From Hofstenia miamia (Eukaryota; Xenacoelomorpha; Acoela; Hofsteniidae): 51,344 bases of DNA. The stretch lies in the NCBI GenBank assembly GCA_900660155.1, contig CABFPE010000167.1, positions 617,234-668,577 on the forward strand, given 5' to 3'. The stretch's first letter is position 1. Every line of letters starts with the position of its first letter. Under the pieces are notes generated by a model. The model ran no database searches, had not been told where the DNA came from, and saw only the letters and a program-made list of their open reading frames with translations. The position numbers and the translations under genes were made by a program. This document shows, one piece after another, positions 1-14,000 of the stretch.

Positions 1-30
<30 letters not shown>
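1..30. repeat. (TAT)n microsatellite at window edge
   Basis: About ten perfect trinucleotide units open the window. A matching AT-rich trinucleotide run closes it at the other end. Confidence 0.9.
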
Positions 31-32
<2 letters not shown>

Positions 33-960
33 CACATAAAAATCCATATTTCTCATATCAAACTGTCAAAAAGAAACTAAAAAGCGTCTAATATAAATAT
101 ATTTATAAATGTTTAGAGGACATTGCACAGTGCAAATAGTGTTACACTTAGTTTACAACAAAGTTGGAGCACTAGTTATTAGATTGATGATGCAAAATGG
201 CATTAGTTCAGCGAGACCTAAATTATCTGATGTACAAACAGCCAACAAAAATAAGCGCTTTATGCATATTTTTTCTTTAAAAACTGGAAGCCTTATTTAC
301 AAATTTTACACGAAAATGAAATTAGCAATTCATATAGAAACCTAAGTAGAGGAGCTAAACAAAATGCAATAACATGTAACATAATATGTCTGTTAACTAT
401 TTAACACTTCTCATCTCACTAATGTATTTTGCTGGTTTCATTATTTCAATTCAATTGATCACAAGAAAGCTAAAACACAAGTAATTATACACTTGTCAAA
501 TTCGAACTGTCAGCCCTTTCTCGTTACATTTTCGAAATGAATTTCATCAACTCATAAATGACCAATCGAACTACAGAACTCAGAGAATGTAGTTGTCATT
601 TAACGGGGAAATGCAATATCTTATAATTTTTTTTCTCATTTAAATACTCATTGTAATTGAAGTTTTCATAAACTTCTGAAGGTATCATTTATCTTTACCA
701 TCAATTGAGGGCGTTATTGTACGTTAGGGGACCCAGTTTGAATGACATCATAAAATGGGTATTAAACTCTAACCTTAACCCTAACCCTACTCCCCAACCA
801 ATGCAATTATATTGCATTTCATCTTGTTGTTGATTAATTTTTTGCAAAACACCCAAGTTTTGGGTGAGGGATTGGAAACTAGACCAATCGGTGTTATCCA
901 GTTGATATTGAATCCTATCACTATCGTACAGGCGCTAATGATTTTTCCGGCACCTAGGCA
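31..960. other. No gene recognised; short telomere-like motif at 769-789
   Basis: No reading frame here resembles a known protein, and base composition is uniformly AT-rich. The only distinct item is three degenerate hexamers of CTAACC/TTAACC type at 769-789. This is the complement of the common animal telomere unit but far too short to be a telomere. Confidence 0.5.
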
Positions 961-963
961 TTT

Positions 964-1992
964 TTACTTTATCAGCACAGGTAAACTTCGAACGTAATAT
1001 GACACTGAAGTGATAACTGCATCAAGAGGACTCCCTTTCTGAACAGAGTAAAATTTTTCTCCTGCGGATAATATACGCAATATCAGGATGTTTATTAGAG
1101 ATACTGCAAGTTGGCCAGTTGACACAGCTAGGTATATTGAGTTCTTCAATGAATCTTACTTTACGATCATTTGCATCACCTACAATAATCAAGAAAGAAT
1201 TTGATTTTTCTTGTAATTTTCTTCGAAAAATTTTCTTAAGGCTTTTTGAGTAGATTTATCATTGCGCTGAGGACGCATGTATAAGTTATTAACAACAACC
1301 GAAACATATGTAGATGGTAGATAGGACGGGCGACAGTTTATTGCAATCAATTCAAGATCTGGTCCGAAACTGAAGCAAAAACTGAAGCAAATATCAACGG
1401 CGTCATATCTAGCTTATTAAAACTTGTCCGAAACTGAAGCAATAACGTTAGGTTTATTCTTTGACCGCAGCTTACTAATAAAGATTATGAGACTTCTTAA
1501 AATTTATCCAAAGATCAAGACGGAAAATGTAGCAACATTCTTGTATGATCATAACATCATTTGTATAGCCAAGAATAAGGACTTCAAGTTTTAATAAGCT
1601 AGATATGACGCCGTTGATATTGTGCGAATATACATAGGGAAAGCAGCCTTCAGAAATTAAAGATCCTTTATTATCACACAAACGAGAATCGACCAAACCA
1701 ACAGTAAACGAACTTTCACACATTTTAGCAGTTCCTTCGTTGACCATTTTCCAACGCTTCTTCAATTTCCCGTTCTTCTTTTGTCAGCATTCGAGATAGA
1801 AAGGCCCTTTTTGAGTAAGTTTGCTAAACGGACCTTGCGAGCATACAAATGTTGTTTGAAGGATACTAGAAATGTTCTTGGTCTATTAGCGTTCGACACA
1901 TGCTTTCCAATACATCTGATATCATCTACAGTCACATTGGGGGTACACATATGATTGAGAATAGCATCAACAGACTCTTTCTCTTGTACCAT
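964..1992 (-). pseudogene. Decayed LINE endonuclease/ORF1-like relic
   Basis: Minus-strand translation gives disconnected pieces that look like a non-LTR retrotransposon. One is a stretch ending RTFLVSFKQHLYARKV (near 1800-1880), similar in style to LINE ORF1 or linker text. A second is LLKLEVLILGYTNDVMIIQE (near 1545-1610), resembling the start of an APE-type endonuclease. A third is ELIAINCRPSYLPSTYVSVV (near 1285-1350), resembling the CRP-YLP motif of the same nuclease. Frames change between the pieces and stops interrupt them, so it cannot encode protein. The family assignment is by eye and tentative. Confidence 0.5.
1390..1621. repeat. Perfect 37-bp inverted repeat with 158-bp loop
   Basis: Bases 1390-1426 are the exact reverse complement of 1585-1621, core AACGGCGTCATATCTAGC. 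One arm lies in the LINE endonuclease-like sequence, so the other arm looks like an inverted snap-back copy of part of it. Confidence 0.85.
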
Positions 1993-2467
1993 CCGTTCCC
2001 TTGCATTAGAAACCTTCGGTTCCTCAAAACAAGCAATTTGCAGAATGTTCTGAACCTAAGCCGATATAGCAGGCGATGATTTTTGAAATGATTAAGTTTC
2101 TGTGCAAATGTACCAATTTTATGTCACTGAGATAGATTTGCATTGCGAGTGGTCTTCGATGAACGGTCACTATTTATTATTTAATATTTTTTATTTTAAA
2201 TTAGTATTGGGTGGATTTAGTATCTTTTTTATATTTGTCATATTCTTGTTTGCCTAATCAAGCTATTTTTTGTCCTGCTGTTATGCAATACATGTGTGGT
2301 TCAGTTCGGGAATATTTTTAGGAAAAAAAAGTTCATTACGGTAACCCTAGATATTTGGAGATTTTAACATCCTGTTTGACAAACATCGTTGTAAACCACA
2401 TCTTGCTTATGTAGAAATTACGGGAAACTTCGTTTTTCAATTAACTATATTAAATAGAGTAATCTAA

Positions 2468-2962
2468 ATATAATAATAATAATAATGAATGACTTTATTT
2501 AGCCGCTGAAGGCATACACAACAAAAAAATAAAAATAAGTCAAGTTTTACGGCAGCGAGGACAGTCACAGGAGATGAAATAGGAGCAAATGGAAGAGTAG
2601 GCGAAGTTGGATAAATGAGAGCAACCAAACAACATCACAGCTTTATACCGCAGAATAATTCGTCTCCCAACTAACTTCTTTAAATTTGTTTCTTTTTCAT
2701 ACTTTATTACAGGCCAAATGACTTTTACGCACACGATTTGATGAAGTAGGCTAGCATATCGTCTAACATTAATAATTGGCCAAAGCTGTGTTATCGCACA
2801 TTGCAGCAATGTTGTTTGTAGTTGTAGGTTTAGCATAGTGTTTACTTCTATCTCTGCCAATTCCATCTTAAGAAATGATTGATGGATAGCACTGACTGCT
2901 GACTTATTGCGGAATTCACTTTGAGCAGCATTGTTGCCCAATTCATCTGAGAGCATTTCCAC
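2468..2962 (-). mobile_element. LINE-like 3' tail with 140-codon open frame
   Basis: Read on the minus strand, a 140-codon frame (2962-2540) is followed by a short non-coding stretch ending in AATAAAGTCATTCATTATTA and further ATT units (down to 2468). A polyadenylation-like hexamer followed by a trinucleotide tail is typical of 3' ends of CR1/Jockey-type LINEs. A similar tail ends the LINE at 34541. The 140-residue frame has no motif I recognise (CPRC near its end) and may be chance. Confidence 0.35.
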
Positions 2963-4850
2963 TATTTTAATTATTACATCTAATTTTTTACGGAATACGT
3001 CATAGTATTATGTATTCCATGAATCCCTGATATAAATATCATTTCTTTATCATCCAGGCAAGTGTAAATTCCCAGCAAAAATGAGTCTTTCATCGGGAAG
3101 CAAAATTGAGAGTGATAGATATCCGCAAGTGACACTGTGAAACATCACTAAACAGCATTGGATATCACACAATATATCCAACAAAGCAACAGATCATGCA
3201 TTTAAATGTCATTAAGCAAGTTATTAAACCTAAGGTACATTTGTATCAATCAAATATGGCCTTTAGAGCAGTTTACGTGACTTGACCCCTTTGCGTTTAA
3301 ATGAAATTGGATGTGATGCTAATATTCTGAGATTTTTTGAAGAGTTGATAAACATTTACGTCTTTTATTGCTCTAATTCATAAACTTTAAGTGCTGGATG
3401 TTGCCAAGGAATTCCTGAACTTTTTTAAATTTTTTATATTGAATTTACCAATGAAATATTTACGTTGTGTACTTAACAATACAAAAAAATCAAAATTGTG
3501 TTTTTACTCCTTTGAGGCGCTTCTCAACTGAAGAACCATCATAGGCTTGCGTCGATTATAAGCAATGTTCCTACCAGCTTTTGCTCAAAATTGTTTTATT
3601 TGTAGAAATAGATATTTGGAATCGTCTGTGACAATGCAACCCAATACAAAACGCACTACAAACGATAACTTTGCAGATTTCGTTAATCTGCAAGCAGGCG
3701 AGAATAGCTTGGCTTTCAATCGACAAACAACTTCATACTGAACACATTGAGATAATGTCATTTGCATGCGATTGAATAAATATTTTGTAGCAACCATTAT
3801 TAAGGCTTACTAAAAACTGTTTCCTTAAGCCATAAACGTTAATAAGCTAATGCTCATGGTCCACGGCTTTTGCATTGGATGAAACCCTTTGTAATTGCAA
3901 CTTCATTAACACTTTCAAAAAAAGCTGCGTGTTGTCATGACACGGCTTGTCTGGTTTGCGGTTAGTCAAAATTATGCGTACTTCCAACTTTCTTGTATTA
4001 ATGTTATAGATTGAGCGCCAATTAGTAGTGCAAAGTGTTATAAATGTTGATTTTGCGATAAATACACATTAATAACGAAAATGTAAACAAGAGTCAGTTA
4101 TGCGAAATATTAAACATCTGTTTTTTGATGTTAGCTAATTGAATTGGAAAATAGACAAACACATTCCTTTAGAAAACTATGCACCAAAAGTCCTTTACTT
4201 TTGAAATTTAAGTCAATGCCTTCAGTATGAATTTTCCGCATGCTCTTTTAATTTTACAATAATCTTTGTATAACAAGAGGCCATGGCATCATGTTCTTCT
4301 GATTCAGTCACTGTTATGAGGTGTATTAACAGTCAAGACAATGACATCGATCGATTTGAATTATTTGTTGAGACCACTTTTGTAATTGAATCATAAACTA
4401 GGGGTGTAAAAGTTAATAAAGTCAAAACGCTTTTTTTGGTTAAAAACATTAGAAAGTTTGTTTGGTTATGAAAATCGCGAATTCTAGTGATAAGATCAAA
4501 AATTTCTAAAAAAATGTTTTGCCAATATCAGATATGAATGCATAATCGTCATTGAATAAATCAATTGCTGAAAAGTGAGGAGTTGATTATTTACAATGCA
4601 ATCTTTGTGAAATCTAAAGTTTGCAAAAATTTTTGGGTCTAAATTTTGTATAAAGTGAATTAACCCCCTTTTGTTGGTTTTTAAGACTAGATAATTTCTA
4701 CCTGGTCCGTGATTTTTAACTACTTCTTAAACAATAATTTAGGTTTTCATTATTGTCTTATAATTTTTTCTTTTAATTGATACAATTTAAATTTGAAACT
4801 AATCTTTTCTATTATAAAAGGTGTTAAACCAATTTATTATTTTTAATTGT
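2963..4850. other. No gene recognised; upstream flank of VPS16
   Basis: Only short frames without family resemblance. The end of the interval (TTTTTAATTGTAG at about 4839-4851) looks like a 3' splice site, so VPS16 may have a further 5' untranslated exon upstream that I cannot place. Confidence 0.4.
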
Positions 4851-4876
4851 AGAATATTCTTTGTTTAAGATTTTAA

Positions 4877-5071
4877 ATGCGTATCTCTTCCGGACTTTCC
4901 AAGGATGACTGGAAGACAATTGGTAATGGCTCATATAATCGCATCGAGCTGTATAGTCTATCCTGGGCTGATGAGTATGACGTAGATCTAGATGTTAACA
5001 TATGTGTGGGATCTAGTTTTGCAGGCCCAATCGCAGTCACAATTGATGAGGCGAAAATTGGAAGGCGACAT
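4877..5071 (+). CDS. VPS16: VPS16 exon 1
   Basis: Starts at the ATG of MRISSGLSKDDW, which places ELYSLSW at the same distance from the N-terminus as ELYSMDW in human VPS16. It contains the propeller motif FAGPIAV. It ends in phase 0 at CAT, followed by GTAAGC. Confidence 0.85.
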
Positions 5072-8000
5072 GTAAGCTTTGTTCTAGACATACCTGTATA
5101 TAAATTATATTTTAGAAAAGTTCATTGAAAAGATCTATTAAAATATTTTCATGCTCTGGGGAATTTTTGGGAGCTGTAGATTTATCAACCGTTAACATGA
5201 AGTTGATTAATATGGGATGGACTTTTGATGAAGAACTAATCGTCCTTCTTGCAGATGGGACTTTATTGTCGCATGACGTGTATGGGCAAGTTATATCTAA
5301 CCACTCTTTTGGTAAATAAATAATTTCTCAATATTTAATAAATAAACTCAATTCAGTTTAAGAACTTTTTATCCTAAGGTGTGTTCCCACTATCGACTTT
5401 TATCATCTGTCAACTAATAGGTGATAAAAGTCGATGGTCTGAACACTATCCGATTTTTTTGGCAAAACAGCTAAATTACTGTCATCTCGAAATTTATGAG
5501 CTGATAAAATTCGACAGTTTAAATTGTACTAAAACTAGTCGAATAGCTGCTGAAGCTAATTACTTACTTCTCAATTAGGGAACAGGCTTCCAAAACGCAA
5601 ATTATTGTCGTTGAAATATTCCAACTTTACATTTCAGCTTTAATTGCTAATTGAAATATTTGATACACGAAATCGAATTATTTCCTTATTTGGCAGCGAA
5701 TGCACGCTTTATAAACTACATTATCAACTAAAAAATTCAGTTTCACATAACCATTCAAATTTTAATCCAGGATTGTTTGCGCATATGAGAATTACAAAGA
5801 CAAATGGATTAAAATTTCAATAGTTGATCATTATATAATTACGGCAACTATGAACCAACAGTGGGTGCATAATGACGTTCTTAAATTTAGATAATTGCGG
5901 TACAAATGAGGATAATCTATTCGGAGTTCATTTATCAAATGGATTGCCCAGAATGCTAAATACTTCCGACACCAGTAGCCTCTGTTTTCCTACCTATAAT
6001 TTTTGGATGATGGTAATCCCAAGGAATTGATTATTCTGCTGGATAGCAGCTAAAAGCAGCACTCTTAAATTATCGCAATTGTTATCCATTAACGTGATGA
6101 ATTAAATGATATAAAATATGAAAGCATTGTTTACATTCTAAAACTGACCAATTGAATAGATGTTCTTTCTCTCGCTGTCAAACAAAATATAATTCGAGTT
6201 GGGATTTCGTTCAGACTATCGATTTTTTTATCAGATGATAAATTATCATCCTATAAAAAATCGATAGTCTGAATGCTATTCCAATTCCGGGTTATCTGAT
6301 GAAAAATCGCCAATGTGAACAAAAATATTTGCATTTTCGACTAAAATCTGCTGATAAAAGTCGATAGTGGGAACACACCTTTATATTCATTTCAGCAACC
6401 ATTTGATAATGTTTTATCAAAAAAAATTGTACAATTTAATTCAAATTTAGTTTTTGTTACATGATTCTAGCGCACCTTGCAACTCCAATAATTACCAGTT
6501 GATTAAGCCGTGCCTAGAGTGTTTCAGCCAAATGACGAAAAAATCATTTCCAATGAATTTATGGACTTTTGTTTGCAATTGATTTTTAACTTTTGAAACT
6601 CTTAGTTCTCTACAGTAATTTAGCAGAGAAAATTGTAACATAATAAATTAACGAATCTAGGAACACATCATTTGTCCTCAAATTCATGAAATATTTTGTG
6701 TCATTATTTTAGAAACGAAATATGTAATAAATGTGATCATCATACATTGGTAAAATGATTTTATTCAAAATTTTAGTTATGACACTTCTTAATTAACCAT
6801 TTAATATTATAAGTACATTCAAAGCATGGTAACACCTAATGCAAAAGAGTGTATAGAATCACAACAAAACCGAGTCCATTATTGTAAGGTGTATAGATAG
6901 AATTCTTCGAAGTTATATGAATTGATTTCAATGAAATTCAACAATACCCTCGTTTAACAGTTCGCACAGGTTACCCTTTGTCGAAAAATGTAATGTCTGT
7001 TTGTGTGCGTTATTTTTATTGTGCTTGTTTAAAGGTGTCATTGTAATAGTCATTAAATAAAATGAAAATAATTGGACTTTCAGTTTGTTTGACGATACAG
7101 CTATGATATACATATCCATGGGGAGTGGATGCTCTTGTTGAGCTTGTACTCAGTGTTGAAACTATGCCGTGCTTTATATCGTTCCGTGCCAATTTTTACA
7201 GAAAATTTCGTGTCCATGCCGTGCTCGTGCGCACATTAAACTACGTATCAAATATATTTGTTATTTTGATTTTCTAAATCTATTAATTTGCATATTAAAA
7301 TCATCTAAAGTTTTGTTTCTAAGAACAATTTTTTAAAGTCTTGAAAATATTCCCCCCCAAACATTTCATTCATAGAGGTTTAGTGTAATCTAAGATGCCT
7401 TTTACATTCAAGGAAAAATTTTTGTGCCGTGCCGGACTCGTTCTTGAATTGATTAAATTTCGTGCGGTGTCGTGGTCGTGCCCCCACTGCGTCCTTTCCT
7501 GCGATGCCAAAAAATCAAGGCATGGTTCCAATACTGATTGCACTTGCTAGCTGGGAAAATTATATACGTACGGAATGGTTCTATCAACTATTTTAACGTC
7601 AAAAACAAAAAGGCAGCCCTAATACAGCCGCCACTTTTATCACCGGAGGAACGGGACGGCTAAGAGTAACATTTTACTACGTCCCTAGAATGATATTGAA
7701 TGGTTTGTCATACCGAAGCAATGACTATCTTTCGAATAAGCTCATTGTGCTCTAGCTATGTTTCCCGACATAAATTTTCCTGACATTTTACCGCAAATTA
7801 GTAAAAAGCCGTATGTCCGTTCCCAGTTGAGTGAGATTTTGGAAAGTAATCCTATCACAATAATATACGATTAGAACTTTGTATCGCCATTTCATAGTTT
7901 AATCAAACGTAAATATCTGGCAACTGTAAAGCAATCTTAACTTTGATGTAAAGCATTTTCGCGCTGTGGCATATTCTTTAAATGTAAAATCATTATTCCA

Positions 8001-11000
8001 ATATCTGTAATTATCGGTTTTTTAACGGCGTCATTAAAAAATAAAAATTTACTGACAGCAGATGCAAAAATGGCAAAATACGATGGGTCTAAGACACTTT
8101 TGCTCCCTTTGGTTTGAACCACTGCTACATATGAATATCCAATCATAAGTTGCATAAATATTCTATATTTTCGTCGCACTTTATCTTGCTTTAGTAAATT
8201 ATCTTTTGCTAACTTTATTATCCTCTAAATTTGTTATTAAAAAACAAAATATAAATACAAAAACAGTATGTTTTCATATCTAGTTCAACGGCGATTCTTC
8301 TTTCCTGGTGATAACGATGATAGCTAGTTTATCCGATCCGGTTAAAGCTGGTTAATCAGGTTAAAATCCGGTTAAGTAATTCTATCTCTGATTTTCAAAA
8401 TGTATTGATTACTATTATTACGGTATTAGAAAACAATAGAAATTGTGGGAAAGGGTGCAAAAATTCATATTGTAATTCTAGTCCTACTCTACATTTTCGC
8501 CTTTTAAATTCTAGAATTGCAATAACTCGTGCACCATTTTAAAAAATGTCAAATTTGTGGGAAAAGGACACATCAATTCCAACACATTTAAACTCAACTT
8601 GATGTTGCTACATAAACTAAATTTCAATTTATTCATAAAGTTCTAAATTTATTCTTTAATTTTTATTTATCAACGCCATTTGAGTGTATCTTTTTTCATT
8701 AAATTTTGATAGACTACGATCATTCTCAATGATGCTTAGTTCATAATGTGGATATATAACCTAGTAAGAGACGAGAATATGCCGTAAAATTCCTTAAAAT
8801 TGGAAAATAGGTAAATGAGAAGAAGATATTATTGACCATATGATATTGAACATCAGTTAGATGTTAACACATAGAAATAGACCAATTTGATTTTGACATA
8901 AAAGAATTAAATATAGATGCAGCATTGATGTATGTAACCAAGCCAGCGATTAGGTTGAAAAGCAATCCGGTCCGGTTAATCCGGTTAAAGTAGGTTGAGG
9001 CGCACAGCACTAATGATAGCATATTTTTAGTCATTAATATACGCCATGCGTGTATTCAATAATTTCATTTCTGGACTACAAAATTGTTTAGGTAGTGAAG
9101 TAAAAGATATTGGTGTCGTAGATGCTAAAATTTTTCATTCTCAGCTGCAGGGTTATGCTACTGGTGTTGCTGTTCTTACTGACAGGTTTTCGTATTATAT
9201 TATGTCGAATGCTGCCATTGGACAGACGCGCAAGTATGGGCAAGTTCCTAATCACAACGCTCCACCCACAAGCTGGGCAGCTCTGCATGTAGGATTTTGA
9301 ATATCGAACTAAAATATACTAAAATGTTTGCAAAGCTTATCAATTCAAATGATCACCCACGTTTACAATGTAATGAGTATGTGATTTCCAAAATAAAAAT
9401 TTAATATTTTATGAAATTTTGTTAGCTGCTTAAATTTTGAGATGTCTATACTTCAATTTGAAACACGACAATTTCTATTAAATGGATGTTTTATGGCCCG
9501 ATTTTGTCAGTCCTGTTAAATTGTGTAGTTAGACTTAAGTGTTGGCATTCATCAAATCGCAGATTTTGTCGAACTTTATCTTAACTACAGGTCGGCTTCA
9601 TTAAATCGGGGAGTTTAGATGGAAAATTAATCAGTTTGTTCAATTTTTAACGGGATTTTGAATCCGCAGTTTGTATCATTTTATTATCAACGTCAAAAGA
9701 GAACATAGAACAACTTTGACTCAAAATATATTCTTATAATGCGACAGAACAGAGCCGGATTAACACTTTTGGAGGCCCTTGCAGCATTGTTGTACATTTG
9801 AATTTATTTATGGCAGAATTTTACCAGCATTATAGAGCACTAATTGAATTATTATTGGGGAAATGTAAAATCTAATATATTTATTTGTGTTATTAGAAAA
9901 ACAAAGGTACCAGATTTAAGCGAAATCCTGTTGTACTGTGCTTGTAGTAAATTAAAATTTGTTTTGAGTGCTTGGCCATCATCAATTCCCATTATCAGAC
10001 AAGGTTTTTAAAAAAAGTAGGTGACGTTAAAAGGAAATTTTTCGCACCTTGTCATTACATGTAAATATAAGATATCTAAAATTTTGGAAATCTCGAATAT
10101 AAATAGTGAACTCTAAACTGTACATCAAAATGAGATGATTACTTTTCTAGTCTTTCCATTAAGCATTCAATTTTGAATTATCAAAACATTTGGAAATACT
10201 ACCAAATTTAGTAGCAACTTGATTTAATACATTTAAAAAACTTAATGGTTTAACCATTTGTGTGTCGACAACGAAGTATAGAAATCTTGGGGTAATTAAT
10301 AATTCAAAATATATTGAAATACTTTAAAGCTTAAGTAGTAATTGGAGCACAACATTCAATGTAAACATGTTAACCCTCGAATTAATAGCAGTATTATTTT
10401 TGATAAAATGTTTATTCAGGGATTTTCAATTCCTTCCTAGGAATTGGTAATTTGACAATTTTGTTGAAATTGAAATTGACTAATTTCTGATTGTGGGAAT
10501 TCGAATTGTATTTGCAAAATTATCAGAATTGAGTTCGAAGTTCGCATTCTAAATTAACTTTAGAACCCCAACTAATTCGATAAATTATTTTTTGTGCTCG
10601 CATAAGAGGCCGATCGCATAATTTACGATGCTGAATATCGCTTAATTCATGGGAATGCTTTTGGTAAAATATTTAATTATAATATTTAAAATTATGCAAA
10701 TGTAAAATTATTTATGAATGTTTAAATTATAAATTTTACTGACAATGGAATTGGAATTAAAACTAATATATTGGTCCGTAAGAATTGGAATTGAATTGAA
10801 ATGAAATCTTTTGCCTACGAGATTTATATTTTCTTATATGCGCAAAATTCTTTAGACCAATTCCAAATAATTGATTTTATTGTTTGATAGAAGTAGTCAA
10901 AGAATTTTTGGTAAACATGAAGTTGATCTAAATATAAGTCGTTAAAACGGATTTAAGCGACTGGTTATCCGATGTAACGATCCATTTTAGGAATTCACAT

Positions 11001-14000
11001 TGAAATATCTATAGCTACTGAAGTTGAATTTAAATTTTGTATTATGAAAAAATTGTTTAATTTACTCTCATTATACAAATATGTTATCGACTTAATTTAA
11101 GCTACATAAAGTGTTCAAATGTATTGGCGATATTTAAACCCCTTTAATTATTTAGTTTCTCACCATTTATTTATTACGAAATCATGAAATTGAGTGAATT
11201 TTATTGAATAATTAAAAAACATGCTACTCTACATATTTATGCTTATTATTTAATTCATATTTTTAGTCTTCAAGTGGATTCCACATGAATCTAATTGTAG
11301 CACGCGATGCTGATCTCTACATTCTAAAGCCTGATGGCGTAAGCTCCGAATCTATTCAAGGCATTGATTCTTACAAGGTTAGTATTGTTGTTGCCTATGT
11401 AAGACCTGCCTTTGGTTCATTTACTGTATACAGTATACTTCTTTCAGTTATATACAAATGAATCCCCGTCAAGGGTATGCAATAATGCAGTCTGCAATAA
11501 AACCATGATGGTTAAAATGTTAGCTTTATTCCATTGTAATTAGTAGGGCTTAGCAAAATATGTGAAATAAAATCAGAATTTAATGAAGTTGTGATATAAA
11601 AAAACGAAATATTGCCTAAAATATGAAAAAATCAACTGTTTAAAAAAAAGGTTTGTAAAAACTACAGTAAGCAAATTGTTGCAGTTACAAAACACAAGTT
11701 TCTTGATGTTTTCGTATTTCAGACGCTTTCGCTTGTGTGGCAATAGGTCATTTCACCGTGAAAAGGATTTTCTACTTCACAACTCACTATTAGAAAGTTT
11801 TAAGTGCTGTCAAATCTCGACCTGTCAATTTTAAAGTAAGACCTGTAATTGGCATTTCTGTATTATCTTGGAGAATATTTCAGATTTTGTCAACTTGAAA
11901 TAAACCTGCATTCTCAGCTTGTACTCTTGCCCACTTCATATGGCCAATCGGATATGTCCGTTAAACTTCGTCCAAAATTTCATGGGCTCCACCAAACGCT
12001 TCTTTCTTCAAATAAAATCCATCATTTTAGTTAACTGAAGCTAATTCAGGTATTCGAGCTGCACTTTCCATAGTCCTCATGGTGTTCTGAGTAGTACTTA
12101 GCAGCTTTAAGCCATGTGCTCAACCTGTAAGTGCAAGTTAGGGAGAAAAAAGATCTGGATAGCACTGTGCCATTACATATGTTCTGACGGGATGGAGATT
12201 TCAAAAAAGTTCTTGCAGCGTTAAAATGAAGCCCATTCGGCAACGCTTAACCGATAATGGAAAAATTTGTACTTTGGATAAATTCGGTGTGAATTTAGAA
12301 AATACTTTTTTCTTTAAGTTGCCAACCACCACATTTGCAACTAATCGTCCTATACTGTTTGTGATTTCATCAATGGAAACCCATAACCTGTGATTTGACA
12401 AATCGATCCGTAATTGTCAATTTTCATTTTAAGCTGTCAAAATGAGCAGTTTGTTGCATGCTATACTTTGAAAACAATAGTTTCATTTCTGGATATTCAA
12501 GTTTATGTAGAGAATGTTGGCTTTTTTAAACGCTGCGCATTAATCCTAATGGAAATCACGATGACTCCGATTTGATGAAAAGGGTTGCTGATTTTGTCGA
12601 TTTGATACAGCAGCCTGATGTTTACTGCTATTTATACAGGGTGATCAAAGGATTTTTAATAAATGAAGGTTGAAAAAAATATTAGTAAATAGCGTTTTAT
12701 TCAATTTTAGTCAAAAATAGCATATTGTAACATCTATACTTTCAACACTGTGCCATGTACTTTTTGAATATAATTTGTAATCGTTTCTTTCTATTCATTT
12801 ATTGTGTGCAAATTGCTGCAATAAATTTTGTTTTTCATAGCTCAGACATCCTTGGAAATAAAACGACTACCAAAAATTGTCTGTAAAAATGTTAGGGAAG
12901 CATTTGATGTATAAGCAGTTGGACCATCTAGCTGAAAGTCACCAATTCTTTGTCAGCGTCAGAAAGTTTTGTAAAAAGGAATTTCACAACATCATTAGCA
13001 ATTAGAATTAATGCTTTTATTAACAAATTGAACCAATAATTCTTGAACGAGAGATTGCACACCAAACAAAGATATTTGGATCCTATATTGGAGTTCCATG
13101 CATAGCGTGAGGATTTTCTGCTGGCCATATTCGAAAGTTTTAATTGTTCTCATAGCCAGACAAATGGAAGTAGGCCTCATCAGTAAAGAAAGTTTGGTAA
13201 AAAAATGTTTTTGCCTTGTTCTTCCACGAAATCTTTAAGCCACTGACAATATTGCATCCTTTTGTATTTTTCAGGTTCTTTTAACTCGTGGACTAGTGTA
13301 AACTTATAAGGTTTGAGATGTAACAATTTCTTATGAGCTGTATGTGCACTTCCATAGGACACATCGACTTGTTGAGACAATTTTCGAATAGATTTTTAGG
13401 GCTTGCTTCCACTTTTGCTGCAATTTCAGTCACTTTTTCTTCAGTTATGACCTTTGTCCAAACCCTTTTCTCTAAACTTTATAATAATTTGCCTAACTGT
13501 ATTGCGATGTGGAACGGGAACACCTTGAAATTTGTGTATAAATTCCTGTTGAACTCTGAAAATATTTTCGTGAATTTTTGAAAATTTCTACAATTAGGAA
13601 GATACGACACTGAAATGGTAGCATATCTCTTGATTAAGCCCTAAAAAAAGAATTCATTATTATCCATAATAATTTTATTCAGGATCAAATAGCAAAAGAA
13701 TAGTGACATCGACATAGAACTTCATTTGTGTCTATTTATGACTATAACTTCATAAATCATTTAGTATCTTCACAATTTAGATGCACATTTATTTTTTGAT
13801 CCCCCTGTATGTAGTTTACAGAACACATATATAACGAGTGCATCAACATTGTTTGCTCGCAACAAGGACATGGTAACTCCAAACAGCACTTTGTTCTTTT
13901 TCACTATCACTCAATTTTGTAGCTGGCACAATGTGTTACACATCTAAACCTGACCACGGGTGCATAAGAATGATCATTCAATTACTCACACTGGCGGTAA

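Noticed and set aside
769..789. Telomere repeat
   Set aside because: Only three degenerate hexamers inside ordinary sequence; not a telomere or a clear interstitial array.
7151..7489. hAT element bounded by CAGTG/CACTG with GTGCCGTGC words
   Set aside because: The inverted ends match for only about five bases and the flanking 8-mers differ.
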